Assembly: GCF_001412655.1 (NCBI RefSeq)
Contig: NZ_CP012996.1
Location: forward strand, 992,001 to 1,056,000
Length of the DNA stretch: 64,000 nt
Reading direction: 5' to 3'
Origin: Pedobacter sp. PACM 27299
Lineage (GTDB): Bacteria; Bacteroidota; Bacteroidia; Sphingobacteriales; Sphingobacteriaceae
A program made the position numbers and the translations under genes. The notes below the pieces were generated by a model. The model was not told where the DNA came from. It made no database searches and worked only from the letters and a program-made list of their open reading frames with translations. Each line of letters starts with the position of its first letter. Position 1 is the stretch's first letter. Of the stretch, positions 36,003 to 44,535 are shown in pieces.

Positions 36003-37376
36003 ATGTTAGAATCTTTAAAAAAAATGTTTTCAGGAAATGAAGGCGAAATGCCAGTGAATACTGGTAGTAAACCTGATATTTCGAGAGAAAAATCGGCAGA
36101 ACTGTATGAAAAAGCAAAAAACTATTTCCCTGGAGGGGTAAATTCTCCAGTGAGAGCTTTTAAATCAGTATATGGCACTCCTTTGTTTATTCAAAAAGGA
36201 GATGGCTGTTTCGTATGGGATGCCGATGGTAATCAATTTATAGATTTTTGCGGAAGCTGGGGTCCATTAATTTTGGGTCATAACAACGCTAAGGTGAGGG
36301 AAAAAGTAACGGAAGTGATGCAGAGTGGAATGAGCTTCGGCGCACCTACCGCATTGGAAAACGAGCTTGCAGAACTGATCATTAAAAACAACAAATTCGT
36401 AGAGAAAATCCGTTTCACAAGCTCAGGAACTGAAGCCGTTATGTCGGCGATCAGACTGGCACGTGGTTATACCGGAAAAGATAAAATCATCAAGTTTGAA
36501 GGCTGTTACCATGGTCATACCGATTCATTATTGGTAAAAGCAGGTTCAGGCCTCGTTACTTTCGGTGAAACTTCTTCTGCAGGTGTTCCTAAATCATTCG
36601 CTCAGGAAACGATTGTGATTCCTTTGAATGATACAGAAGCCATAAAAGCAGCTTTCGAGCAGTTTAAAGATGAGGTTGCTGCGGTAATTATTGAGGGTAT
36701 TCCAGCAAATAACGGTTTGTTAATGCAGGATGCTGAATACATCAAATTCCTTGAGCAAATTTGTAAAGAAAATAAAGCATTATTGATTTTTGATGAGGTG
36801 ATCACTGGATTCAGAATCGGTTTTGAAGGTGCTGCAGCCTATTATGGGGTGAAACCTGATATTGTTACTTATGGTAAGATTATCGGTGGTGGATTGCCAG
36901 TCGGTATGTATGGTGCTTCAGCAGAAATCATGGGTCATATTTCTCCGGATGGCGGCGTTTATCAGGCAGGTACTTTATCGGGAAATCCGGTAGCAATGGC
37001 TGCAGGTATCGCTCAATTAACGGAGTTATTGCGTTCAGGTTTTTACAAAGAGTTAAACAATAAGGCGACAGAATTTGCAGAGAGCATTCAGCGTTTTGCA
37101 ACAGCCAGAAACTACAAGCTGAAAGTATTCCACGTAGGTTCTATCTTCTGGATGGCCTTTACAGATAAAGATAAAATCCAAAGCGCTGAGGATATCGATC
37201 CGGCAAGCATGGAGAAATTTAAACTGATGCACAGAGAGTTGTTGAACAGAGGCATTTACTTAGGTCCTTCAGGATATGAAGTAGGTTTTGTGTCTGCTGC
37301 ACACACTAAAATTGAATTGGAGAAAGCGAAAAGAGCCATCTTCGACAGTCTTGATGTGGTTTTCAGAAATAAGTAA
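36003..37376 (+). CDS. hemL: Glutamate-1-semialdehyde 2,1-aminomutase
   Basis: PLP enzyme that isomerises glutamate-1-semialdehyde to 5-aminolevulinate. 457 aa with an N-terminal extension of about 27 residues compared with typical members; a downstream in-frame ATG within that extension may be the real start. The core starts SAELYEKAKNYFPGGVNSPV. The PLP lysine is K292 in TYGKIIGGGLPVG, with the upstream DEVITGFR motif. It lies 10 bp after hemB and 36 bp before the histidine kinase gene. Confidence 0.94.
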   Translation: MLESLKKMFSGNEGEMPVNTGSKPDISREKSAELYEKAKNYFPGGVNSPVRAFKSVYGTPLFIQKGDGCFVWDADGNQFIDFCGSWGPLILGHNNAKVREKVTEVMQSGMSFGAPTALENELAELIIKNNKFVEKIRFTSSGTEAVMSAIRLARGYTGKDKIIKFEGCYHGHTDSLLVKAGSGLVTFGETSSAGVPKSFAQETIVIPLNDTEAIKAAFEQFKDEVAAVIIEGIPANNGLLMQDAEYIKFLEQICKENKALLIFDEVITGFRIGFEGAAAYYGVKPDIVTYGKIIGGGLPVGMYGASAEIMGHISPDGGVYQAGTLSGNPVAMAAGIAQLTELLRSGFYKELNNKATEFAESIQRFATARNYKLKVFHVGSIFWMAFTDKDKIQSAEDIDPASMEKFKLMHRELLNRGIYLGPSGYEVGFVSAAHTKIELEKAKRAIFDSLDVVFRNK

Positions 37377-37412
37377 TTATAGCGTATATTTAAATAGTAT
37401 AAAACTGCTGCT

Positions 37413-38279
37413 TTGAAGAAATCAATTGTCATCTTTTATTTTATGTTACTGTACTCGTTGGTACAGTTGATCTCCTGGGGAGCATTGGTAGTAAGATTGG
37501 AGCCTGCCAGAATGGCTATGGTCATGGGAGAGGGATCTGTATTCCTTTTTTTACTGTGTGTAGGTGCCTACTTTTTACACCAGTCGATTAAAAAAGAAGA
37601 CCGTTTAAGAGAACAGCAGCAGAACTTTTTACTTTCTGTAACGCATGAACTAAAATCGCCTTTGGCAGCCATTAAATTGTCTGTTCAAACGATCATCAAA
37701 CGCGACCTTGATAAAGCCAGACAAACTTCGCTATTGAACAATTCCTTAAAGGACATTGAGCGTTTGGATGACCTGGTTGAAAATATGCTGTTGGCCACGA
37801 AAATAGAGAATGGCTCTTTATCTTTTCCGAAAGAAGAGTTTGATTTTTCAGAGCTGGTGACTAAGGTGACAGATCGCCTGCAGATCCACTCCTGTGGCTG
37901 CGAACAGGTAATTACTCTAGCAATCACACCAGGCATAAAGGTAGTTGGAGATCAGTTCTCTTTATCCTCTGTTGTGACGAATCTTATCGAGAATGCTGTC
38001 AAATATTCAGGTCCATGTGCGGAAATAGATGTCGAATTGACAGTGAAAGATGGACACCCCTTTTTAAAGGTTTCCGACAAGGGTCCAGGTATTCCAGATC
38101 AGGAAAAAATGTTGATTTTTGATAAATTTTATCGCGTTGGTAATGAGAATGTAAGAAAATCAAAAGGAACAGGATTAGGCCTGTTTATTGTTAAGGAAGT
38201 ATTACAAATGCACGACGCTGATATTAGCGTTAGAGATAACGTACCGCATGGTGCTATTTTTGAAATTACATTTAGTTGA
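37413..38279 (+). CDS. Sensor histidine kinase, intramembrane-sensing type
   Basis: Protein of 288 aa, TTG start at 37413. Two transmembrane helices (about residues 5-26 and 42-56) are joined by only about 15 residues, so there is almost no periplasmic sensor domain. The H-box is SVTHELKSPLAAIKLS with H78 as phosphoacceptor. The ATPase domain shows the N-box VTNLIENAVKYSG, VSDKGPGIP and GTGLGLFIVKEV. It autophosphorylates and passes phosphate to the regulator encoded next, which overlaps it. Its location between hemL and hemE suggests a link to haem or envelope state, but the signal is unknown. Confidence 0.88.
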   Translation: MKKSIVIFYFMLLYSLVQLISWGALVVRLEPARMAMVMGEGSVFLFLLCVGAYFLHQSIKKEDRLREQQQNFLLSVTHELKSPLAAIKLSVQTIIKRDLDKARQTSLLNNSLKDIERLDDLVENMLLATKIENGSLSFPKEEFDFSELVTKVTDRLQIHSCGCEQVITLAITPGIKVVGDQFSLSSVVTNLIENAVKYSGPCAEIDVELTVKDGHPFLKVSDKGPGIPDQEKMLIFDKFYRVGNENVRKSKGTGLGLFIVKEVLQMHDADISVRDNVPHGAIFEITFS

Positions 38280-38284
38280 TCATT

Positions 38285-38989
38285 ATGCAACAGAAATTAA
38301 GAATATTACTGGTCGAAGATGAAGACCACTTGTTAGATGCTATAAAATTGAACCTTGAACTGGAAGGTTATAAAGTTCATGCAGTAAAAGATGGTAAGAC
38401 GGCTTTAAAAGTTTTTAAAGAAGAACGTTTTAACCTGATCATTCTGGATGTAATGCTTCCTGAAATGGATGGATTCCAGGTTTGTGAAACCATCAGATTA
38501 GAAAATACAGAAGTACCTATCCTTTTCCTTACGGCGAAAAATACAAGTGAAGACCGTGTAATGGGATTGAAAAAAGGTGCTGATGATTATCTGGTTAAAC
38601 CTTTCAACCTGGAAGAACTGATTCTTAGAGTAGGTATTTTGGTGAAACGCAGCATGAAAGCTGATGACCTGAAAGAAATTAACTCTTATAAAATCGGTGA
38701 TAAAACCATCTACTTCAACTCTTTTGAATTGAAACAGGATGACGGTGTAATTGTTCCTTTAACCAAGAAAGAAACTATGTTGCTGAAATTACTGATCGAG
38801 CGTAAGAACGAAGCAGTATCTCGTGAGCAGATTTTAGAGACAGTTTGGAACTATGATGTTTATCCTTCGACACGTACGATTGATAACTTTATCCTGACTT
38901 TCCGTAAGTATTTCGAACCAGATCAGAAAAACCCCGTTTATTTCCATTCGATCAGAGGCGTAGGTTATAAATTCACAGATATTCATTAA
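38285..38989 (+). CDS. OmpR-family response regulator
   Basis: Protein of 234 aa from ATG 38285; an in-frame TTG at 38276 overlaps the kinase stop. The receiver domain shows the acidic pair ED (residues 11-12), phosphoacceptor D55 in LDVMLPEMDG, and K in YLVKPFN. The C-terminal winged helix has LTKKETMLLKLLIERKNEAV, SREQILETVWNYD, TRTIDNFI and RGVGYKF. It is the partner of the upstream kinase. The stop overlaps the start of the next ORF (TAATG). Confidence 0.9.
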   Translation: MQQKLRILLVEDEDHLLDAIKLNLELEGYKVHAVKDGKTALKVFKEERFNLIILDVMLPEMDGFQVCETIRLENTEVPILFLTAKNTSEDRVMGLKKGADDYLVKPFNLEELILRVGILVKRSMKADDLKEINSYKIGDKTIYFNSFELKQDDGVIVPLTKKETMLLKLLIERKNEAVSREQILETVWNYDVYPSTRTIDNFILTFRKYFEPDQKNPVYFHSIRGVGYKFTDIH

Positions 38990-39503
38990 TGTACAATAAT
39001 AAAGGCAGGTATGCCCTCATGGCACTCTTCGTGATTGCCGCGGGAGTATGCCTTTTCTACGATCAAATTCAACTGGCTGTATTGGCCGGTTTTTTCTTTG
39101 CCTTTGTGATTTGGAGCCATTTCAAGCACAGCTCGATTTTATTGGCCTCCAAGTATTTTAAAAATGGGGATTACGAAAGAACAGAAAAGATATTGGCAGA
39201 GGTGCCTAATCCGGATCGCTTAGCGCGAAACAGAAGGGGATATTACGAATTTATGCGCGCCAATATTGCGCTCAAAGAGAAGAGTATGAAGACGCCGAGC
39301 GTCATTTTCAAATTGCCAGTCGCTTTCCATTAGGTGGTAAGAATGACAAAGCTTTTGTGATGATCCACTTGGCCAATCTCGCCCTGAGGAAAAAAGATCT
39401 GGAACGTACCAGAGCCTATATTGAAAGGGCTAAGGAACTGGCTACCACGCCCAGGGCACAAGAGATCATTAGTAAAATTGAGCAAGAAGCAAATCGATTA
39501 TAA
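38989..39503 (+). pseudogene. Frameshifted TPR-like membrane protein gene
   Basis: The first frame (38989 to the stop ending at 39333) encodes two N-terminal membrane helices (YALMALFVIAAGVCLFYD; LAVLAGFFFAFVIW) and a helical repeat start (YFKNGDYERTEKILAEVPNP). Near 39280-39282 the reading frame breaks: the other frame continues from GAG at 39282 as EYEDAERHFQIASRFPLGGK, then HLANLALRKKDLERTRAYIE and stops at 39503. One extra base around AAGAG would restore a protein of about 171 aa. The natural continuation of the TPR pattern shows the intact form. Either a true mutation, a sequencing error, or less likely programmed frameshifting. It lies between the response regulator and hemE. Confidence 0.75.
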
Positions 39504-39519
39504 AACAAACACAATATAG

Positions 39520-40542
39520 ATGAACACGTTATTTTTAGATGCCGCATTTTCGAAGCAAACAGAACGTCCACCGGTATGGATGATGCGCCAGGCTGGCCGT
39601 TTTATGCCTGAGTACTGGGAAATCAAAAACAAATACTCTTTCCTGGAGATGTGCAAAACGCCAGAAATTGCAGCGGATGTAACGATGTTGCCAGTGGATT
39701 TACTGGGTATCGATGCTGCCATCCTTTTCTCGGATATTTTAGTAACCGGAGAAGCTATGGGCGGTGACCTGAGTTTTACTCAAGGTGTTGGGCCAAGATT
39801 CGCCAATCCTGTACGCTCTGCGAAAGATGTAGATAACTTAAATGTAGATTGCCTGGGCGAGCTGCAATATGTAGCAGATGCCATTAAAGTAATTCAGCAG
39901 CGTTTAAATGGCAGTATTCCATTAATCGGTTTCGCTGGTGCCCCATTTACAGTAATGAGCTATCTGGTTGAAGGCGGTTCTTCAAAAGATTTCAAACTGA
40001 CCAAGCTGTTGATGCACAATCAACCAGAAATTGCACATCGTTTATTAGCGAAAATTGCTAAAGTAACTGCGGATTATTTAAACCTTCAGATTGCTGCTGG
40101 TGTAAACGCAATTCAGATTTTTGATAGCTGGGCGATGGCATTGTCATGGAACGATTATCAGGAGTTTTCTCACCGTTATATCCAGGAAATCATTGCAAAT
40201 CTGAATAGAAAAGATATCCCTGTGATCTCTTTCTGTAAAGGCAGTTCTGTATTTGCACCGATCATGGCTCAGGCAAAACCTGATGTGATCTCTGTAGACT
40301 GGAACGCAGATTTATTAAACATTAAACAAAGCTTGCCTGCTGGTATCGCTGTTCAGGGTAACCTGGATCCGTTTATCTTATATGCAGACAAACCGGTCAT
40401 CAAAAAAACAATTCTTCAGTTGTTTGAGCGTATGCGTGGTGAAAAAGGTTTTATCTTTAACCTTGGTCATGGTATCATGCCAGACATCCCATTCGATAAC
40501 GTGAAATATGCAATCGAAGTAGTTAAAGAATTCAGATACTAA
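39520..40542 (+). CDS. hemE: Uroporphyrinogen decarboxylase
   Basis: Decarboxylates the four acetates of uroporphyrinogen III to give coproporphyrinogen III. 340 aa, normal length. The N-terminal signature PPVWMMRQAGRFMPEYWEIK is present, with the catalytic Asp region ILFSDILVTGEAMG, then GFAGAPFTVMSYLVEGGSSK and FNLGHGIMPDIPFDNV near the end. Follows the frameshifted TPR gene by 16 bp and ends with a strong terminator. Confidence 0.95.
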   Translation: MNTLFLDAAFSKQTERPPVWMMRQAGRFMPEYWEIKNKYSFLEMCKTPEIAADVTMLPVDLLGIDAAILFSDILVTGEAMGGDLSFTQGVGPRFANPVRSAKDVDNLNVDCLGELQYVADAIKVIQQRLNGSIPLIGFAGAPFTVMSYLVEGGSSKDFKLTKLLMHNQPEIAHRLLAKIAKVTADYLNLQIAAGVNAIQIFDSWAMALSWNDYQEFSHRYIQEIIANLNRKDIPVISFCKGSSVFAPIMAQAKPDVISVDWNADLLNIKQSLPAGIAVQGNLDPFILYADKPVIKKTILQLFERMRGEKGFIFNLGHGIMPDIPFDNVKYAIEVVKEFRY

Positions 40543-40552
40543 TATATAATCT

Positions 40553-40590
40553 AGGCCATCTCTAAAGCTTGCTTTACAGATGGCCTTTTT
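40553..40590 (+). terminator. Terminator after hemE
   Basis: Left arm AGGCCATCTCTAAAGC (40553-40568) and right arm GCTTTACAGATGGCCT (40571-40586), 15 of 16 pairs with one C-C mismatch and a 2-nt loop, followed by TTTTT. It separates hemE from hemJ, so hemJ may have its own promoter or depend on read-through. Confidence 0.85.
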
Positions 40591-40611
40591 AATGATCAAA
40601 AAAGAAACAAA

Positions 40612-41157
40612 ATGGAATACTATTATTACGTACTCTCTGTGCACATCATCTTTGTGGTTAGCTGGATGGCGGGGTTGTTTTATAGTGTCCGCTTGTTTAT
40701 CTACCATGTAGAGGCCGAAACCAGACCTGAACTGGAGCGCAATATCCTGCAAAGGGAATATGAGCGTATGGAAGCCAAGCTTTGGCACATCATTACCACA
40801 CCAGCAATGGTACTCACTGTTGCCGCCGGAATAACGATGATCTGCCTTAATCCGGGTTTGATGTCTGTTGGCTGGTTCCATGTGAAGCTCGCCTTTGTAG
40901 TCCTTCTTTTAATTTATCATTTCATTTGTCAGCGGATCATGAATCAATTGAAACATGGCCAATGTAAAATCAGCTCCTTTCAGCTGCGTTTATGGAATGA
41001 AGTGGCCACAGTCCTGTTGGTTGCTATTGTTTTCACTGTAGTGCTTAAAAGTGCAGTAAATTGGATTTATGGACTGATTGGTCTGATCATTTTTTCTTGT
41101 GTCATCATGATGGCCGTTAAATGGTACAAATCTTACCGTAAAAAACACGACTGCTAA
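40612..41157 (+). CDS. hemJ: Protoporphyrinogen IX oxidase HemJ-like membrane protein
   Basis: Membrane protein of 181 aa with four to five helices, matching the HemJ/UPF0093 family: MEYYYYVLSVHIIFVVSWMA with the conserved early His (residue 11), RLFIYHVEA, KLWHIITTPAMVLT, WFHVKLAFV and a C-terminal helix pair. HemJ oxidises protoporphyrinogen IX to protoporphyrin IX without hemG or hemY. Its position after hemE supports this rather than CopD-like function. No ferrochelatase or coproporphyrinogen oxidase gene is in the window. Confidence 0.85.
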   Translation: MEYYYYVLSVHIIFVVSWMAGLFYSVRLFIYHVEAETRPELERNILQREYERMEAKLWHIITTPAMVLTVAAGITMICLNPGLMSVGWFHVKLAFVVLLLIYHFICQRIMNQLKHGQCKISSFQLRLWNEVATVLLVAIVFTVVLKSAVNWIYGLIGLIIFSCVIMMAVKWYKSYRKKHDC

Positions 41158-41244
41158 TCCCCCGTTTTATTATTTTTCATTATTTTTCATGCTGCGTGCA
41201 ACCTTTAGTTGATCATGCTCATCTTCTATATACCAAACAAACAG

Positions 41245-41811
41245 ATGATTTTGACGCAGTATACGATAAATGAACTCATGGAAGGCTGTAAAGCCGGAAA
41301 GCGAAAGATGCAGGAAGCGCTTTATCAGCAGACTGCTTCTAAAATGCTGGTCGTTTGCATGCGTTATGCGAAAGACCGGATGGAAGCGGAGGATGTTTTG
41401 CAAATGGGCTTTATCAAGATTTTTCAAAAGATTGGGGAGTATAGAGGAGATGGGGCTTTTGAAGGTTGGATGAGAAGGGTCATGGTGAACACTGCAATTG
41501 AGAGTTATAGAAAAAATTTAAGAATGCTGAATGTCGTACCAATTGAGGATGCCTATGAGCAACCAGGTGTGGGTTTCGATTTTAGCAGACTAGGAATGCA
41601 GGATTTATTGAAAGTCATACAAAAGCTTTCTGACGGTTATAGAATGGTGTTTAACATGTACATCATAGAAGGATATTCTCATAAGGAAATCGCTGAAACA
41701 TTAGGGATTTCTGAAGGAGCAAGTAAATCGCAGTTGTCGAGAGCAAGGGCGATCCTAAGAGAGGAGATTATAAAAATGGAGGGTATAGATTATGCAAGCT
41801 ATGCAGGATAA
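41245..41811 (+). CDS. RNA polymerase sigma factor, ECF-type (sigma-70 family)
   Basis: Protein of 188 aa from ATG 41245 (MILTQYTINELMEGCKAGKR); ATG 41215 would add 10 residues. Region 2 is GCKAGKRKMQEALYQQTASK with RYAKDRMEAEDVLQMGFIKI (the promoter -10 contact region). Region 4 is YRMVFNMYIIEGYSHKEIAE followed by TLGISEGASKSQLSRARAIL (helix-turn-helix). The overlapping downstream gene looks like its anti-sigma. Upstream, TTATTTTTCA is duplicated around 41170. Confidence 0.88.
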   Translation: MILTQYTINELMEGCKAGKRKMQEALYQQTASKMLVVCMRYAKDRMEAEDVLQMGFIKIFQKIGEYRGDGAFEGWMRRVMVNTAIESYRKNLRMLNVVPIEDAYEQPGVGFDFSRLGMQDLLKVIQKLSDGYRMVFNMYIIEGYSHKEIAETLGISEGASKSQLSRARAILREEIIKMEGIDYASYAG

Positions 41812-42583
41812 AGATTTTGATCAGTTGTTCAAAGATAAATTTGAAGGGGCAGAAATGAGGCCGTCGGCAAATTTATGGAGCAATATTGAAAAAGAACTGA
41901 CACCAAAGAAAAAGCGTGTTTTCCCGATTTACTGGGCAGCAGCAGCTGCTGTAGCGGTGATTGCAGTGTCGGTAGGTTTATTAGTTCCGGAAACTGAAAA
42001 GATGCAGCTGCATGGGACTGCTGCGGTGGTTACTAAAGCTGGGAATAATATGACAGCAGCTGAAAGCACTAGTACTGGTGCAATAACAGTTCCTGTTACA
42101 GATGAGGGAGATCCTACCGGATCAACAGCATCAGTTTCAACTGGATCCAGTATTTCCGTTTCAGCAATAGGAACTCCTTTAGTTCTTGCGCCCAAATTGA
42201 AGTTAAAAAACCTGGTTCAGGAAAATAATTTAGTAGCAGTGCAACGAAATGAAAAGATCAGGCGTCATCAAATAAAAGCGGTGGAGATGAATACTACTTT
42301 GAAAGAAGAAGAGCTGAAATCAATGCCAGATTTATCAACTGAAAATGTAATTGCTAATGTACCTATCCCTGATGTACAGCGAGGAGATCAGGAGCTGATA
42401 GAAACAGAAAGCAGAGAAAGAAAAGGCATTAGAAATGTAGGAGATGTGATCAATTTTGTGGTAGATAAACTAGATAAAAGAGAGAAGAAACTGATACAAT
42501 TTAAAACGGATGATGACGACAACTCTTCTCTAATTGCAGTAAACATTGGCATTTTAAAATTTAATTCAAAAAGTAACAAGTAG
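41792..42583 (+). CDS. Putative anti-sigma factor, single-pass membrane protein
   Basis: Protein of 263 aa. The N-terminus (DFDQLFKDKFEGAEMRPSAN, then LWSNIEKEL) is the acidic cytoplasmic part found in Bacteroidota proteins encoded next to ECF sigma factors; one transmembrane helix follows (about residues 46-66, IYWAAAAAVAVIAVSVGLLV). The rest is a Ser/Thr/Ala-rich, low-complexity periplasmic part with no recognised domain. It overlaps the sigma gene by 20 bp. GGAGGG at 41778-41783 lies 8 nt before ATG 41792 and decides this start over ATG 41801. Anti-sigma function is inferred from context. Confidence 0.7.
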   Translation: MQAMQDKDFDQLFKDKFEGAEMRPSANLWSNIEKELTPKKKRVFPIYWAAAAAVAVIAVSVGLLVPETEKMQLHGTAAVVTKAGNNMTAAESTSTGAITVPVTDEGDPTGSTASVSTGSSISVSAIGTPLVLAPKLKLKNLVQENNLVAVQRNEKIRRHQIKAVEMNTTLKEEELKSMPDLSTENVIANVPIPDVQRGDQELIETESRERKGIRNVGDVINFVVDKLDKREKKLIQFKTDDDDNSSLIAVNIGILKFNSKSNK

Positions 42584-42610
42584 CACACATATATAGCTCA
42601 AACCAACAAT

Positions 42611-43411
42611 ATGAAGAAATTAGTATGGACAACACTTTTGGTAAGCGGGCTTGCCGGTGTTATGGCGCAAAGCGCATTTGCACAACAGGATAGTGTGAAG
42701 AAGAAATCATCATTTGGTATAGACAATGGGCTGATCTCTATCAAAATCAACGGAAAAGACAGTACCAGCAAAGCGAAGGCCTCGAAAGGTCGCTTTATGG
42801 GAGGGATTACCCTTACTCGCCTGGATATTGGTTTCTCGAGATTGGTAGACAATGGCAGTTTCTCTTTATCAAAAGAAAATGACTTTCTGGATTATACCGG
42901 TGGAAAAACAAGCACGATTTCATTTGACGTATTGCAGTTTGGCTATCGCTTTGATCCTCATTTTAAAGTGTATATCGCCGGTGGTTTCGACTGGACGATG
43001 ATTCGCCTGAAACAAAATATTACCCTGAAAAAGAACAGTCCGACTTTAGATTACGACCAGGAGTCTATAGAGTTCTCTAAAAACAGGTTGTCTAATAGCT
43101 ATGTGCACATTCCTTTGAATTTTGAATTGCGTACAAAAGAAAATTCCCATGGTAAGCGTTTTTACTTTGTATTCGGACCAGAAGTAGCTTTCCTGTTAAA
43201 TGGAAAAGTAAAACAGATCAGCAAAGAGAAAGGAAAAGAGAAGTTTAAGGATGACTATAATTTCGAGCCTTTCCGTTATGGTGGTACATTGCGCATCGGA
43301 TATGGTGGCCTTGGTATCTTTACCAAGTATTATTTCAACGATATGTTTACAACCACAGCGCAAAAAGGACTTAAAAATATGGCATTTGGTATCACCCTAG
43401 GATTGAACTAA
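42611..43411 (+). CDS. Outer-membrane beta-barrel protein
   Basis: Protein of 266 aa with a signal peptide (KKLVWTTLLVSGLAGVMAQS then AFAQ). The mature part has alternating short amphipathic strands (GGITLTRLDIGFSRLVDNGS, VLQFGYRFDPHFKVYIAGGF, HIPLNFELRTKE, FYFVFGPEVAFLLNGK, LRIGYGGLGIFTKYYF) and an almost aromatic C-terminus, fitting a small outer-membrane barrel of the PorT/OmpW-like kind. It closes the sigma, anti-sigma, barrel set, so it could be part of the regulon. The function is otherwise unknown. Confidence 0.8.
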   Translation: MKKLVWTTLLVSGLAGVMAQSAFAQQDSVKKKSSFGIDNGLISIKINGKDSTSKAKASKGRFMGGITLTRLDIGFSRLVDNGSFSLSKENDFLDYTGGKTSTISFDVLQFGYRFDPHFKVYIAGGFDWTMIRLKQNITLKKNSPTLDYDQESIEFSKNRLSNSYVHIPLNFELRTKENSHGKRFYFVFGPEVAFLLNGKVKQISKEKGKEKFKDDYNFEPFRYGGTLRIGYGGLGIFTKYYFNDMFTTTAQKGLKNMAFGITLGLN

Positions 43412-43435
43412 TCAACACACACACAAATATTACTG

Positions 43436-43471
43436 ATCCCGTAACCTTCATAGGTTGCGGGATTTTTTTTT
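43436..43471 (+). terminator. Terminator after the beta-barrel gene
   Basis: ATCCCGTAACC (43436-43446) pairs with GGTTGCGGGAT (43453-43463), ten Watson-Crick pairs and one G-T wobble, 6-nt loop, then an eight-T run. Confidence 0.9.
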
Positions 43472-43500
43472 GGCAAGACTAAATACTTTATCTTTACCAC

Positions 43501-44493
43501 GTGAAGGAAAACATCATCAGCGTTAAGAACATCAGCAAACAGTATCAGCAGGAACAGGCTTCTGGAATTCATAATATTAGTTTCGATATTAATAAAGGAG
43601 ATATTATTGCCATTATCGGCGAAAGTGGTAGTGGTAAATCGACCCTGCTGAAATGTATTTATGGTTTATTAACCATTGATGAAGGTGAAGTTCGCTACCA
43701 GGATGAAAAGGTATGGGGACCAGATGTGTTGCTGATTCCAGGGCATAAGCAAATGAAAATGGTGACTCAGGATTTTTCATTGAACATCTATGCGAAAGTT
43801 TATGACAATATCGCTTCCATGATGGCCAATACAGATGTAAATCACAAACATCAAAAAACGATGGAAATGATGGTTCACTTGCATATTGATCACCTGAAAG
43901 ATAAAAAGATTACAGAATTAAGTGGTGGAGAGCAGCAAAGGGTGGCAATTGCTAAAGCTTTGGTTACAAATACTTCCGTTTTACTACTGGATGAGCCTTT
44001 TAGTCAGGTGGACGCATTGCTTAAAAATCAGCTTCGTGCAGATATTAAAAGGATTGCTGCGGAGACAGGCGTGACCGTGATTATGGTTTCTCATGACCCT
44101 GCAGACGGATTGTTCCTTGCCGACGAGTTGTTGATCATGAAAGATGGTCATTTGCTGGAACGTGGTAAACCAGAAGATATTTATCAGCATCCTAAACATA
44201 TATACACCGCTAGAATGTTAGGTAATGCCGTGGTACTAAATCCGGAAGAAGCGAAAAAACTAGGATTGGAGCTGAAGGACGGACATGCCGTGTTTTATCC
44301 GGAATGGGTGGAGCTGAACAATTCCTGGAACAGCAGACGTTTTGAAGTGAAAGACGTGTATTATAAAGGATTTTATGAGGAGTTGCTGCTAGAAAGAAAT
44401 GGCGTGAAAATCAGAGCCATCCAATTGAATAGGGGAGTACATAAAAAAAACGACCACGTTCAGGCGAACATTGGTCGCTTCTTGTCATTATAA
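43501..44493 (+). CDS. ABC transporter ATP-binding protein, PotA-like, no permease nearby
   Basis: ATPase of 330 aa with GTG start at 43501: Walker A GESGSGKSTL, signature LSGGEQQRVAIAKALV, Walker B VLLLDEPFSQVD and H-loop VIMVSHDPADG. The extended C-terminus (about residues 235-330) resembles a TOBE-like regulatory domain of the PotA/spermidine-type importers. Neither a permease nor a binding protein is adjacent, so the substrate is unknown. It is flanked by terminators on both sides, indicating a monocistronic unit. Confidence 0.83.
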   Translation: MKENIISVKNISKQYQQEQASGIHNISFDINKGDIIAIIGESGSGKSTLLKCIYGLLTIDEGEVRYQDEKVWGPDVLLIPGHKQMKMVTQDFSLNIYAKVYDNIASMMANTDVNHKHQKTMEMMVHLHIDHLKDKKITELSGGEQQRVAIAKALVTNTSVLLLDEPFSQVDALLKNQLRADIKRIAAETGVTVIMVSHDPADGLFLADELLIMKDGHLLERGKPEDIYQHPKHIYTARMLGNAVVLNPEEAKKLGLELKDGHAVFYPEWVELNNSWNSRRFEVKDVYYKGFYEELLLERNGVKIRAIQLNRGVHKKNDHVQANIGRFLSL

Positions 44494-44527
44494 ACTGATC
44501 GCTTTCGATTAACTTCGATCAGTTTTT
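44492..44527. terminator. Terminator at the end of the PotA-like gene, shared with the convergent lipoprotein
   Basis: AAACTGATCG (44492-44501) pairs perfectly with CGATCAGTTT (44516-44525), followed by TT. The 5' arm overlaps the stop codon of the ABC gene. The minus-strand side has only a short U-run. Confidence 0.75.
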
Positions 44528-44535
44528 AAAATTGA

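Noticed and set aside
37377..37412. Possible promoter between hemL and the kinase gene
   Set aside because: The gap is only 36 bp and no TAnnTTTG element is seen; read-through is more likely.
41161..41195. Duplicated TTATTTTTCA after hemJ
   Set aside because: Short AT-rich direct repeat without stem or further copies; probably chance.
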